Shown here: positions 41,385 through 50,039 of the stretch, piece by piece | How the letters are laid out: each line of letters starts with the position of its first letter | Numbering within the stretch: position 1 is the stretch's first letter | From: Oceaniferula spumae | GTDB taxonomy: Bacteria; Verrucomicrobiota; Verrucomicrobiia; Verrucomicrobiales; Akkermansiaceae | DNA: 64,000 bases | NCBI RefSeq assembly: GCF_042849255.1 | Contig: NZ_AP026866.1 | Span: 4,030,001-4,094,000, forward strand | Direction of reading: 5' to 3' | Program-made: the position numbers and the translations under genes | The notes under the pieces: model-generated | What the model was told of the DNA's origin: nothing | What the model saw: only the letters and a program-made list of their open reading frames with translations | The model's database searches: none

Positions 41385-41894
41385 ATGCGAAACCAGCAAA
41401 CAATAACCTTCAAACAAGCCTTTGCCTTCTTGGCGTCGTGCCTAGGGCTGGTGCTGGGATCTACAACGTTTGCTCAAGATCGCCCTGAAAAACTCCCTGC
41501 GACGTATCGTTACATCGGAAGTTATCAGTTGAATTCAAAGCTCCGTGTTGAAAATGGAGTCTCTGCCCCCGTGGTGATATCACCGCTGGTTTACCGCGTT
41601 TTTAGCGATGGCATGGAGGTGCGTGTCTACGTCCGCTCGTCTGATGAGGATAGTTATACCGCATACGATATTTATCGCACAGACGGCATCGGTGTCTCGA
41701 AAGCCTCGGGTGAAATCGAAGTCGTCGCCGGTGTCCAAGGCTACAGCACCAAGGGGGAAATGCTTCGTCAAATCAGTGTCACTAGAAATAGCCTGACCAT
41801 GGTCAAAACCCCTCCGCGCTCACACCGCGTTATCATCACACGAGCCAGGGCAATCTCCACCAGCTCGGCCCCGTCGGCGACAGATAAGAAGTAA
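41385..41894 (+). CDS. Exported protein of unknown function, pilus-locus accessory 1
   Basis: A 169-aa protein with a signal peptide (QAFAFLASCLGLVLGSTTFA, cleavage near AQDRPEK). The rest is beta-rich (VISPLVYRVFSDGMEVRVYV) with a Ser/Thr-rich C-terminus. I do not recognise a family. It starts 28 nt after the second prepilin and ends 7 nt before the next gene, so it is cotranscribed with the pilus genes. Confidence 0.6.
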   Translation: MRNQQTITFKQAFAFLASCLGLVLGSTTFAQDRPEKLPATYRYIGSYQLNSKLRVENGVSAPVVISPLVYRVFSDGMEVRVYVRSSDEDSYTAYDIYRTDGIGVSKASGEIEVVAGVQGYSTKGEMLRQISVTRNSLTMVKTPPRSHRVIITRARAISTSSAPSATDKK

Positions 41895-41901
41895 TCAAAT
41901 C

Positions 41902-42813
41902 ATGCAAGTTCCACTAGATCCAATCCCGACGAAGCCAATCGCTGTCGCGGAACAAACGCCTGCCGAGGTAGAGGAGATGATCAGGCAGTTAGAGGCTTCC
42001 TCTGAGAAGACTAATGTGGCGCAACCTGTTGCCCCAGCCAAGGTCGTTAAATCTCCTGTGGTTACGGGTAAAGACCAACTGAACAAAGCCTATCCTTGGT
42101 TACTCGCAGCCAGTGTCTGCCTATCTGGTGTGCTCTGCTGGATGTATGTTACTAAACCAGTCATGGCTCCCGCAGCAGTGGCAACCGATATGCCCTCTTC
42201 CACCGAGGACATAGCCGAACCTATCACAGCCCCAGCAGATCTGGCGAAATCTCCAGCATCTCATTCGGGGGATGAAACAGCCGCTCTGGTGCCCTCTGAC
42301 GATGTGCTTCCCGGCGGGCCGGTTAATAATGGTCCGAATAAGCCTGGAACGCCTGATTCCGGTTCACCTGTTAGCATCGACCCACAAAAGCTCGCTGCCA
42401 TGACCGGTGATGCCTCAGAGGCTGGTTCCGGCTGGGAAAGTACCAACTTGAAAGTTCAGCATATTCTCAGTGCTGATTCAGGGAACGGAGAGTTGGAAAA
42501 AATCATTCTCGACGTGCCAGTGCGTTATCAGACCCGCACCATGCGTTGGACTCCCACTGATGTGGAAAAAGCCCGCAGCGTGCTAGCCCGATTGATGATC
42601 TACGAGCGTGATCTGCATAACTTACGGATACAAGGGAAGTCCATACTAAGTGATTGGAACGAACTGTTAGAACAAACTGTCCCTGCCGAAGCTCTAAGAG
42701 CTGACAGCCCGTCGATTCCTTACAATCAAGGCTCTGAGGGGGGCGGGCTTCCAGGAAGCTCCTCTGTCATCAAAGTCGATAAGTCAGATGCCTCGGAACA
42801 GGCAGAAAAGTAA
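41902..42813 (+). CDS. Single-pass membrane protein, pilus-locus accessory 2
   Basis: A 303-aa protein: a short acidic cytoplasmic N-terminus (about 65 residues), one membrane helix (YPWLLAASVCLSGVLCWMYV, about 64-83) and an extracytoplasmic part. A long low-complexity linker (Ala/Pro/Ser/Asp-rich) leads to a folded C-terminal region with ILDVPVRYQTRTMRWTPTDV and ARLMIYERDLHNLRIQGKSI. The topology resembles TonB-like or PilN-like bridging proteins. Not recognised by family. It follows accessory 1 after 7 nt. Confidence 0.58.
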   Translation: MQVPLDPIPTKPIAVAEQTPAEVEEMIRQLEASSEKTNVAQPVAPAKVVKSPVVTGKDQLNKAYPWLLAASVCLSGVLCWMYVTKPVMAPAAVATDMPSSTEDIAEPITAPADLAKSPASHSGDETAALVPSDDVLPGGPVNNGPNKPGTPDSGSPVSIDPQKLAAMTGDASEAGSGWESTNLKVQHILSADSGNGELEKIILDVPVRYQTRTMRWTPTDVEKARSVLARLMIYERDLHNLRIQGKSILSDWNELLEQTVPAEALRADSPSIPYNQGSEGGGLPGSSSVIKVDKSDASEQAEK

Positions 42814-42858
42814 AACCCCAAAGGGAGTCTAACAATCAGCGATCAACATTTCGAACCT

Positions 42859-43536
42859 ATGAAAATTTCAAACCTACTCGTGCTTCCACTGCTTGCTGGC
42901 AGCCTGCATGGCCAGACGCTCAAGGATCCTGTGCCATCGGGCGAGGACCCAGCCACGCTGCTTGAGCTTCCTGCAGCCAAGGTGATCGGTGAGGATGGTA
43001 AGTCCGTCAAGCCAGACGAAACTGCAGACGCGGATTCGAAAAAATCTGATGAGGAGGGCGAGCCCGCTAAAACAGAGACCACCGGCACAACTACCACCGA
43101 ACAGGGCGGTGAGGACGCGATCCGAATTCAAGTAGAGAAAACAACCGGGCGTGGAGGAGCCAGACAAAGCAAGGGCAAGGTGAAAGTCTACTCACCATGG
43201 CCTGCGAAACCGATTTCAAATCCACCTGTCGGTTGGAAATTTGCACCAGCCCCCAAGGACACCGAGTCATTCCGGACCACGGTGAAACTGGCCAGCGGAA
43301 ACTCTGTCGACCTCTCCATCACTCCCTACGTTCTGGTTCCTGTGGTCGACGGACACGGCGCCATCAAAATTTCAGAACCTGGCTATGATCCCACCAAGAA
43401 GTATACCCAAGAAAATACCATCGGTGTCATGCTTCAGAATTCTACCGCCGAAATAGAAAACCACGAGAAACACGTTGCCGACTCGATCAAGCGTCTGCAG
43501 CAGCTTCTTTCATCCTTACCTAGACAAGAACAATGA
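42859..43536 (+). CDS. Exported protein, pilus-locus accessory 3
   Basis: A 225-aa exported protein with signal peptide (MKISNLLVLPLLAGSLHG, cleavage near GQTLK). Residues about 50-90 are acidic and Thr-rich. The later part has ISNPPVGWKFAPAPKDTES, VKLASGNSVDLSITPYVLV and a helical tail (VADSIKRLQQLLSSLPRQEQ). I do not recognise a family. The start codon region has a C/A-rich leader and the end overlaps the next start by 4 nt (ATGA). Confidence 0.58.
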   Translation: MKISNLLVLPLLAGSLHGQTLKDPVPSGEDPATLLELPAAKVIGEDGKSVKPDETADADSKKSDEEGEPAKTETTGTTTTEQGGEDAIRIQVEKTTGRGGARQSKGKVKVYSPWPAKPISNPPVGWKFAPAPKDTESFRTTVKLASGNSVDLSITPYVLVPVVDGHGAIKISEPGYDPTKKYTQENTIGVMLQNSTAEIENHEKHVADSIKRLQQLLSSLPRQEQ

Positions 43537-44030
43537 ATATTACCCTGCCTCTCTTTTCAACCTTGGCGCTGGGACTCATCGCCGGTGTCACGTGCACTCA
43601 TTACCATCAGGTTTCAACTATGGTGGAAAATGGCATTCAGCCATCGCCCGTTATCTTGACGGTGCCTGCGCCGAATCCGGAATTGGAGCCTAACGCCTCA
43701 GCTGTGATGCTTGCGGCCACTGCCGCTCCGGCTTCTGATGCAGTTGTGGCCCAGCCAGTGCAGCCTCCGGCAGGCTATGCCACCACACAGCGTGAGGACG
43801 CCCTCCTGGAGATGCTTGCGGCGATGCGTAGCGAGCAGAAGCAGTTGCGCAAACAACTCTCTGAAACGAACCGCGACATGGATGAGCTTACCTTCCGGGT
43901 GGATTCGCAGAGCTCTGATTTCCGCCCGTTGAACACTGGAGCATCTCGTCCTCGTGGCCTTATCACAGCGCCTCACGATGGTCCTGATGCCGGAGCTGAT
44001 GATGGCTCTGTTCTTCCGCCCAAGCGTTAG
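43533..44030 (+). CDS. Anchored coiled-coil protein, pilus-locus accessory 4
   Basis: A 165-aa protein with an N-terminal membrane anchor (MNITLPLFSTLALGLIAGVT) and a later heptad-like stretch (EDALLEMLAAMRSEQKQLRK then QLSETNRDMDELTFRVDSQ) indicating a coiled coil. It ends 31 nt before a strong terminator, so it is the last gene of the plus-strand run. Family unknown. A short periplasmic coiled coil would suit a bracing or spacer role around the secretin or alignment complex, which is inference. Confidence 0.58.
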   Translation: MNITLPLFSTLALGLIAGVTCTHYHQVSTMVENGIQPSPVILTVPAPNPELEPNASAVMLAATAAPASDAVVAQPVQPPAGYATTQREDALLEMLAAMRSEQKQLRKQLSETNRDMDELTFRVDSQSSDFRPLNTGASRPRGLITAPHDGPDAGADDGSVLPPKR

Positions 44031-44060
44031 GATTTGTCTCTCGTTAAATCTTTAAAAACA

Positions 44061-44099
44061 AAGAACCGGTCCCCTAACAAAGGGGACCGGTTCTTTTTG
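44061..44099. terminator. Bidirectional terminator between pilus locus and the minus-strand cassette
   Basis: A perfect 14-bp stem AAGAACCGGTCCCC / GGGGACCGGTTCTT with loop TAACAAA. T-tract TTTT follows on the plus strand, and A-rich DNA precedes on the other, so it can serve both the pilus run and the convergent 389-aa gene. Confidence 0.9.
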
Positions 44100-44116
44100 G
44101 TTGAGCTGGATTGAAC

Positions 44117-45286
44117 CTACTCGGAAGTGTTCAAGTTGCCTATCACACGCAGGCCTACTTTTTTCACAAGTCCGGAGGACTGTGCCAGCAGGTCAACTCC
44201 GAACGGAGTTTCGTGCAGGATTTCCAGAGTGTAAGTTCCGGCTTCTGTGATGAAGTTGTCGAGTCCGGTAAGAGCGTATTGACGATCGCCAGGAACGGAA
44301 TCATTGAGAATGACGTAGCTGGAGTTAATGATAATCGGATCGCTCGGGTTATCTGTAGGGTTGCCCTTGTAAGCTCGGACGTATGTGGTGCTGGCAGGGT
44401 AAAGATCCTTGAGTGCGACTTGGATATCTGGAATGCGGTTATACTCCACGCCAGGTTGGAAGCCTGAGAGAGATCCCTGTGCGATGGGCCAGACCTGAAC
44501 TTTGGCAGTGCCGAGCATGGAGGGCTCTGCTACACCGTAGTCTGGGTGAGCCATAGCGGTGAAGACTTCCTCGCCAGCCGCGGTTGTGAGATCGTCCGCT
44601 TGGATGGATGTAAGACGTGTCTGTTTGGTCAAGCCGTTTTTGTCGATGGTTTGCTGTGGAAGAACAACTGAAAGCAAGCTGTCAAATATACCACCAAGCC
44701 CATTTGTGAGGCCACCAAGTAGGCCCCCGCCGTCATCGCCTCCGCCAAGTCCGAGGCCGAGCCCCAGTCCGAGGCCGACTTCTAAATTGTCGTTATTCCA
44801 GATGCGATTCGCACTATTCATTGCCTGAGCGTTGCCATATCCATCGGTGGTATCATAGGTGGTTGCTACATGGTTGATGATGATGGACTTCGAACTATCA
44901 GGAGCATCCTCATCGTTGGACTTGAGACCCGTCACTTTGTACCTTACTTCGAACGGATGGTCTACGCGGGTGCGTGGAATGGCCTCGTATGGATCAGCAC
45001 TAGTGATCGTGATCTCTACTTCTGGGTGATAAGAGGAGACGATCTTCTCATCCAGCAGGTATTCGGCACCGGTGGTGCGGTGAATGGTCCAGAGCTGGAA
45101 CGTGGAGCTAGTCTCAACACCTTTCAGAGCTGTGCCATTACCGACTGGAGTAATGTCATCGATCTTGTGGGTGGTGAGAGGCGCGTTATTTTGAATCTGA
45201 ATGATAAAGTTCAGATAGTTGGCGCTCTCGTCGTCTGCCTGTACGGCAGAGGTACTGAGTAGCGCAGCGATAAGTAGACGTTTCAT
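44117..45286 (-). CDS. Exported surface-protein candidate P3', paralog of the protein at 51171-52220
   Basis: A 389-aa exported protein. Signal peptide MKRLLIAALLSTSAVQA; the frame extends to 45355 but the ATG at 45286 starts the signal sequence. Shared segments with the 51171-52220 product are YLLDEK with ITITSADP, PRTRVDHPFEVRYKVTGLKS and the late KVQVWPIAQGSLSGFQPGVE, VALKDLYPASTTYVRAYKG and GTYTLEILHETPFG. This copy alone has an added Gly/Leu-rich insertion (VGLGLGLGLGLGGGDDGG and so on). Function unknown; a beta-sandwich surface or pilus-associated protein is likely. Confidence 0.68.
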   Translation of the reverse strand: MKRLLIAALLSTSAVQADDESANYLNFIIQIQNNAPLTTHKIDDITPVGNGTALKGVETSSTFQLWTIHRTTGAEYLLDEKIVSSYHPEVEITITSADPYEAIPRTRVDHPFEVRYKVTGLKSNDEDAPDSSKSIIINHVATTYDTTDGYGNAQAMNSANRIWNNDNLEVGLGLGLGLGLGGGDDGGGLLGGLTNGLGGIFDSLLSVVLPQQTIDKNGLTKQTRLTSIQADDLTTAAGEEVFTAMAHPDYGVAEPSMLGTAKVQVWPIAQGSLSGFQPGVEYNRIPDIQVALKDLYPASTTYVRAYKGNPTDNPSDPIIINSSYVILNDSVPGDRQYALTGLDNFITEAGTYTLEILHETPFGVDLLAQSSGLVKKVGLRVIGNLNTSE

Positions 45287-45344
45287 AAGGGTGAGGGTTT
45301 TTTGGTTAAAATAGGAGGGCGGGGGAACGTCGAACTGAGGATGA

Positions 45345-46037
45345 TTAGTTCTCAATTTTTTCGAAACGAACCAGGGTGATGGAATCCTGCATGTCGTATC
45401 CGAAGTGACCTGGGTTACTGTGAGTCAGTTCGGAAACATAGATGACGTCCATTGGTCCGAGGGCAATCTTACCGTTTTTAACATATGGACGAAGATAGCT
45501 GGCGACAGATGTCTGGTGCGCGTAACCGGCGGCGACGTTTGGTGGAGTGTCTCCGTTTTTGAGCACCTTGATGTTGCTGGAGTCATTGTAATAGTAGCCG
45601 TAGTTGCCGTAATTGAGCTTGGCTGCATAACGGAGTGTCTCTCCCGGTTGTACTACTTTGTTGATCAGGACGGTTTCAGGCTGAACCACGCTTCCGATTC
45701 CAGAGAATAGGAACTGCCAACCTCCTGAACCGAATCTCATGTAGGCTTTGGCTGGGTATTGAAGACCGGTTTGATCGGTCATGCCTACACCTACCATGCT
45801 GACTTTAACGCGCAGCTTGGTCTTCGGAATGATTTCATCGTCGGGGGTAATGTCCACGACGTCAGTGACAACGGCTGGATATTCGATCTTCCAGCTGAAT
45901 GTAGGGGCGACTCCCTGACGAACCATCATCTGGTCGATCTTAAGAGTGCCGACAGGAATTGCCGGTGGGGCTTGGTCAGCAAACACAGAAGCCGTAAGAG
46001 CAAGGGTGCTTGCCAGTATAATTGATGGAGTCTTCAT
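45345..46037 (-). CDS. Exported protein P1', shares a motif with the 52775-53608 product
   Basis: A 230-aa exported protein, start at ATG 46037 (signal MKTPSIILASTLALTASVFA), although the frame is open to 46115. The mature N-terminus holds IPVGTLKIDQMMVRQGVAPT with FSWKI and the following VVDITPDDE, a motif that occurs near the C-terminus of the 52775-53608 product (PIGTL, VRDGGRPTLQWFI, VVIPPE). A second region includes YMRFGSGGWQFLFSGIGSV. No known family. It precedes the 44117 gene on the same strand with 58 nt between. Confidence 0.6.
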   Translation of the reverse strand: MKTPSIILASTLALTASVFADQAPPAIPVGTLKIDQMMVRQGVAPTFSWKIEYPAVVTDVVDITPDDEIIPKTKLRVKVSMVGVGMTDQTGLQYPAKAYMRFGSGGWQFLFSGIGSVVQPETVLINKVVQPGETLRYAAKLNYGNYGYYYNDSSNIKVLKNGDTPPNVAAGYAHQTSVASYLRPYVKNGKIALGPMDVIYVSELTHSNPGHFGYDMQDSITLVRFEKIEN

Positions 46038-46841
46038 TGTAAGGAGTGGTTGGGTTTTGATTGGATTCAGAGAAAACTTATAATAAATCTCTCTGGCACG
46101 TCGCGACAGTAACAAAAAATATAATCGTGTAAAGTATTTAATGGGTTAAATTATATAAAACCTTACAAATAAGGTAGATGAAGGCTTTCAGGGTGATTAA
46201 TAACAATAAAATGTGGTTTTTTCAGGGGCAGGTTGCTATTTATTGTAGGAGGGATAGGCGGATTTATAGATATTGTTGGGGTGTGTAGTGGTAAAATTAT
46301 AAAAACGAACACGATTCGTTTGCTGGATACGCTCATGATTGAAATTTCCAGAGATCGTAAATAATCTGTTCGTAGGAGGGGTTGGCCACCGGTCTTCCTC
46401 CAGACCTTCGCCGACAGCCCTTTATCTATCGACAGCTGTTTCGTCTGGATCTGTCGAGATCCAGCGCCTCCGAATTGTCGGTATAAGTATCGCTGTGTGG
46501 GGTAATCTGATTGAGAAAGATTCCCGGCCTGTCGTGAAGGACGACGGCATTTCTTCAGCTGTTTGCGTTTATATTTCTAGGTGAACGCTTGCTTAGTCGA
46601 AATTTTGCAAGTTGCGCGGCCATTCAGATTTTACATAAAAATAAACGAAGCCAGCTAGCGAGCAAAGTTCATGCTGCCAGCGATGTGAGAGTGTGAAAAT
46701 CTTTCGTAGACACAAAAAACCCCGATACCGTGAGGTATCGGGGTTGGGTGATTTTCTGAGTCTTTGTGTTTTACTGATAGCTCTAAAATACAGGCCGTTC
46801 AGTTGTCTTGTCGGCTTTGGCTATCAAGGAGGGGAAAAGAC
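46038..46841. other. Noncoding region with A/T-rich promoter zone and a minus-strand terminator
   Basis: The 804-nt gap between the P1' gene and the P2' gene. It has an A/T-rich stretch at about 46115-46330, probably the promoter and leader of the P1'-P3' pair, and a rho-independent terminator at 46712-46745. Short frames here (for example 46339-46584) have no signal peptide or family sequence. GCCGACAGC and CGACAGCTG near 46418-46440 may be remnants of a decayed REP. Confidence 0.6.
46712..46745 (-). terminator. Rho-independent terminator for the P2' gene
   Basis: Perfect 12-bp stem AACCCCGATACC / GGTATCGGGGTT with GTGA loop. On the minus strand the stem is followed by TTTTTTG, giving a U-tract. 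It lies about 95 nt beyond the end of the 46842 gene. Confidence 0.9.
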
Positions 46842-47369
46842 CTACTTCTCCTCTTCTTCTGGTTTCAGCGCATCGGGTGCTACTGAGATTGGACCTCCAG
46901 AACACGTGGCGACGACAACTTTGCCGATGCTTGTGTAGGCCTTGATCGCTTCTGGGCTGACTTTGTCTTTCCCTTGAGCCTGTGTCATGTTCACTGAGTA
47001 AAGGTGCAGCCAACCGTGGTTCTTGCGTAGGAACGTTTTCCAGTCGACCAAGTATCCTGACGGAGCCTGGACGACCTTATCTTGCAATTGCTTGGGAACA
47101 TAAAGCACAGCGCCTTTTGGCACCAGTGTCCACTGACCGTTGTTTGCTAGCAGTGTGGAATTTCCGATTAATGATCTCTTCTTCACTTTCAGAGCAGCCT
47201 TTTCTTCCACGGGCGTGAGTTTAGGAGCCTCCTTATCAAGTTCGGCCTTCTTCTTAACGAGGTCGGCATGACTTGGGCGTTTCTTTGGAGTTGGCTTGTC
47301 AGCTTCCTCAGCTGAGGCATGTGGGATGAAGAGGCACGTAATAAGTGCGAGAATACAGGTGTTTTTCAT
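46842..47369 (-). CDS. Exported protein P2', paralog of the 52249-52743 product
   Basis: A 175-aa exported protein with signal peptide MKNTCILALITCLFIPHASA, then an acidic/Lys linker and a conserved domain: LIGNSTLLANNGQWTLVPKG with AVLYVPKQLQDKVVQAPSG, and a C-terminal IGKVVVATCSGGPISVAP. The same residues occur in the product of 52249-52743 (SHILSNRGEHCIVPKNSILF, LNRVVVALYRGHPVSVIP). The fold is unknown. A conserved Cys is present near the end. It is the last gene of the pseudopilin run on the minus strand, 53 nt below the 688-aa protein. Confidence 0.68.
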   Translation of the reverse strand: MKNTCILALITCLFIPHASAEEADKPTPKKRPSHADLVKKKAELDKEAPKLTPVEEKAALKVKKRSLIGNSTLLANNGQWTLVPKGAVLYVPKQLQDKVVQAPSGYLVDWKTFLRKNHGWLHLYSVNMTQAQGKDKVSPEAIKAYTSIGKVVVATCSGGPISVAPDALKPEEEEK

Positions 47370-47421
47370 GGTGAGAGTTTGGTTAATGGGTTTTCGGATG
47401 GATTGAATGATGTTGAAGGTC

Positions 47422-49488
47422 TTACTCTTCTTCTTCGTCAGATTCTGGGATGTAGGTGGGGTGGATTTCCCTGACCACCACCATCCAGTTCATGATGTTG
47501 ATCGGAGGTAATGCTGCAGGATGACTAATCGCTTTGAGATCTGCCGAGATGTTGGTAGGGACGACCTGATCCGACATGCCTGATTTGAAATCTCCGATGT
47601 GCACGGCATCGGTATTTCCTTTTGCGAGTGATCCCAGCTGACCGTCCACCTCGATTTTCATCGGCGTGGCACTATCGCCATAGCGTTTCTCAGGAGCGAA
47701 CAAGGAGAGCGGGGGGTAGAAAAGCTCGCCACTTGCCATGGTCATATCTGCGGGCGCTGTGGTGGCGGTCACGTTGACATCGTCCGCGATGATTAAGCGC
47801 ATATTGGTGACCATTGAGAAACCAGAGGTATAGGCCGTGAGATCCTTCGAATCTAGCAGCATAAGCCCAAGGTCTCCCGCCGAAGTAGGGAACGAAGGTT
47901 GGCTGATATTGAGGTTATTGACGTAATCAGGATTCACCGAAAGGCTGTTATTGATATCAAAATGATCGGCATTTTTTGTGGCGAGATAGGCTGCCAGGCG
48001 TTCCAAGTAGATGGCTACACATGGATAGCCGGTGGCCGAGTTCTGAACGTGAAACGGAAACGTCTGCCCCTCATCGGAGCCGACATCGGGCCAGTTTGAG
48101 CCTTTGGTGAATGTCTCGGTCACCATATATCCACCATACCCGTCATTGGGAACGTCAGCCCAGTATGAGAAGCGTATGGAGGTAGGAGTCTGGTCGGTGG
48201 CAGACGTGACGCCAATAATATCGAGGCGCATGCGGCACTGCTTGGCTCCGATGCTGTAATAATCCCACGATGTCGGTGAAATCGCATTGCTGCTGGTGGA
48301 TGTGCTACCATTGCCATGGAAGCGGTCATAAAACTCCAGTCCCCGGTTGATGGGCACAAAGGAGACTCGGCCGCCATTGGATGCCGAGGAAATGGGAAAG
48401 GTTTCACCCTTGGTTTCGCTCAGCTCGCGTGCATTGCTGGCGAATGGATCAGATCCGGCGCTCGTGCCAGTGGTGCTGCCGTTCACGGTGGTGTTGCCTG
48501 AGAGTTCGACGCCTTTACGGCTGGAGATTGCCTCGGTGGAGAAGCTGCCTTCGGTTTTTACTCGCTGAGCAAAGATGCCGCCGGAAATATGGAAGTTGGC
48601 CCACTCTGTGCCATCTGTGTGAGCTCCCATCGCTGTGTAGGTGGCGCCGTTAATCGGTAACTGAGAGGGGATTTCGTAGAGAGAGATCATGTACTTTTTC
48701 TCTCGTGTCGCAATTTTGGTGACTGTATCACTCTGATCCGCAAAAGAGACGGTGAAACCCCACCAGTTATGTTTGGCAATCATGCTGGCGCTGTTCTGGT
48801 AGTTGAAATGCATCGAGGGCGCATCCACGATATTATATTGAGGATATTGGGAGTAGTCGGCTCCCACCCAGCCGTCAGCTGAACTGCCGTATTTTTTTTC
48901 ATAGGAAACGATCGGATACCTACCGTTCATCGAGTGATGCCAGAATGAGCATTCTAGAGGTGGCGGGTAATCGGTAGTGGCGGTATAGTTAGTTCCCGCA
49001 GTGACCTGCGAGTAGAAAAAGCCACGATTCCCAGAGAGGTTCGAGATGACGTCGTTCACCGAGAATGTGGTGTTTGCCGTGTTCCCGTTTCGAGCAGTGG
49101 GTATGTTAAGATCCGCTATTTTGGTGGTATCCAGAGGGGCATTGGTATTGGATAGTGTCAATGCTTCGCTGAAAATGGTATCCCAAGTCATGGTCTGTCG
49201 CGTGCTCCAGTTATACGAATTATCCTGCATGCAGATCATGGCTTTGTTAGGCACGATGTTGGTGAGGGCTCTGAGGAAGGCTTCCTCCCGCTGTTGGTAG
49301 TCCGCCCTCAGCATGTGGTCTTTCTGGGTGCCTTGTGACTCAACGGTGTCGTTATACATGGTGATCAGGATCAGCAGTAAGCCGACGCTGACGGTCACTA
49401 CTGTTAGGATGGAGGCAAAGCCCTTCTGCAATGAGGTATCGCCGAAACGATCACCACTGCGGAGGCCTGTGGAAGTTTGGATTTTCAT
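47422..49488 (-). CDS. Large pseudopilin lacking Glu5 (Verru_Chthon cassette A-like, GspK-like)
   Basis: A 688-aa protein with a prepilin-type N-terminus: a basic leader, processing site SLQKG/FASILTVVTVSVGLLLI, then a long extracellular region rich in Thr, Asn and Ser. Position +5 of the mature helix is Leu, not Glu, as in GspK-type tip pseudopilins. Length and pattern resemble what is known as Verru_Chthon cassette protein A; I recall this family from Verrucomicrobia but cannot align it here. It overlaps the 49485-50039 gene by 4 nt (ATGA), so the three pseudopilins form one operon. A tip role in the pilus-like machine is the inference. Confidence 0.72.
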   Translation of the reverse strand: MKIQTSTGLRSGDRFGDTSLQKGFASILTVVTVSVGLLLILITMYNDTVESQGTQKDHMLRADYQQREEAFLRALTNIVPNKAMICMQDNSYNWSTRQTMTWDTIFSEALTLSNTNAPLDTTKIADLNIPTARNGNTANTTFSVNDVISNLSGNRGFFYSQVTAGTNYTATTDYPPPLECSFWHHSMNGRYPIVSYEKKYGSSADGWVGADYSQYPQYNIVDAPSMHFNYQNSASMIAKHNWWGFTVSFADQSDTVTKIATREKKYMISLYEIPSQLPINGATYTAMGAHTDGTEWANFHISGGIFAQRVKTEGSFSTEAISSRKGVELSGNTTVNGSTTGTSAGSDPFASNARELSETKGETFPISSASNGGRVSFVPINRGLEFYDRFHGNGSTSTSSNAISPTSWDYYSIGAKQCRMRLDIIGVTSATDQTPTSIRFSYWADVPNDGYGGYMVTETFTKGSNWPDVGSDEGQTFPFHVQNSATGYPCVAIYLERLAAYLATKNADHFDINNSLSVNPDYVNNLNISQPSFPTSAGDLGLMLLDSKDLTAYTSGFSMVTNMRLIIADDVNVTATTAPADMTMASGELFYPPLSLFAPEKRYGDSATPMKIEVDGQLGSLAKGNTDAVHIGDFKSGMSDQVVPTNISADLKAISHPAALPPINIMNWMVVVREIHPTYIPESDEEEE

Positions 49489-50039
49489 CGGAGTGTAGTG
49501 GTTGAGTAAATGATTTCGGCACCGTTAGGGCCGGTGAGTTTGATGCGGAGCACACCGTTCTCGACGTAAAAGCTGGCACCATTGACTTGACCCGAAATGC
49601 GCCAGGCTGGTTCTTCCACGACAGCTAACTGGGCCATCGATTCCAAGTGGTAATAGTTCAGTTCGTTTGCTTCTGAATCGAAAGCAATCACGCCAAAGCT
49701 GTCGGGCTGGTCTGCTGTGCCCGAGAACTGGAGTGCCAAGACCGAGGCATTCGTAATGGTAGAGTTAGAGCCACTTTCTGCATCGGTGAGCGTGGGGTAA
49801 AGTCGGAAAAAATTAGCACGTGAGACGATGCGGTTCAGTGTGTTGTTCACTTGCGGTGCCTCATGAATCAGGAAATTCTGCGTATTGATGATTTGGTAGG
49901 TCGTCAGCTGATGGTTGAACAAGGTGAGCGACATCACTGCGATCATTAACCCTACGATAATGACGGTCGTCATCTCGATGAGAGTGAAGCCTCTGCGGGT
50001 CAATGCAGAGCCAGTGGTGCTGGATAAGTGAGTCTTCAT
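49485..50039 (-). CDS. Pseudopilin-like protein (Verru_Chthon cassette C/B-like)
   Basis: A 184-aa prepilin-like protein with cleavage site ALTRRG/FTLIEMTTVIIVGLM (Glu at +5, Phe at +1), then a globular domain with ALQFSGTADQPDSFGVIAFD and FYVENGVLRIKLTGPNGAE. Resembles GspJ/GspH-type minor pseudopilins. Overlaps the genes on both sides by 4 nt each, showing translational coupling with the 50036 and 47422 genes. Confidence 0.78.
   Translation of the reverse strand: MKTHLSSTTGSALTRRGFTLIEMTTVIIVGLMIAVMSLTLFNHQLTTYQIINTQNFLIHEAPQVNNTLNRIVSRANFFRLYPTLTDAESGSNSTITNASVLALQFSGTADQPDSFGVIAFDSEANELNYYHLESMAQLAVVEEPAWRISGQVNGASFYVENGVLRIKLTGPNGAEIIYSTTTLR

Noticed and set aside
46415..46445. Possible further REP copy (GCCGACAGC and CGACAGCTG)
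   Set aside because: Only the core words match and the inverted arms are not conserved; at best a decayed copy.
46339..46584. An 81-aa plus-strand frame in the noncoding gap
   Set aside because: No signal peptide, poor composition and no neighbour in the same direction; the gap also holds a terminator.
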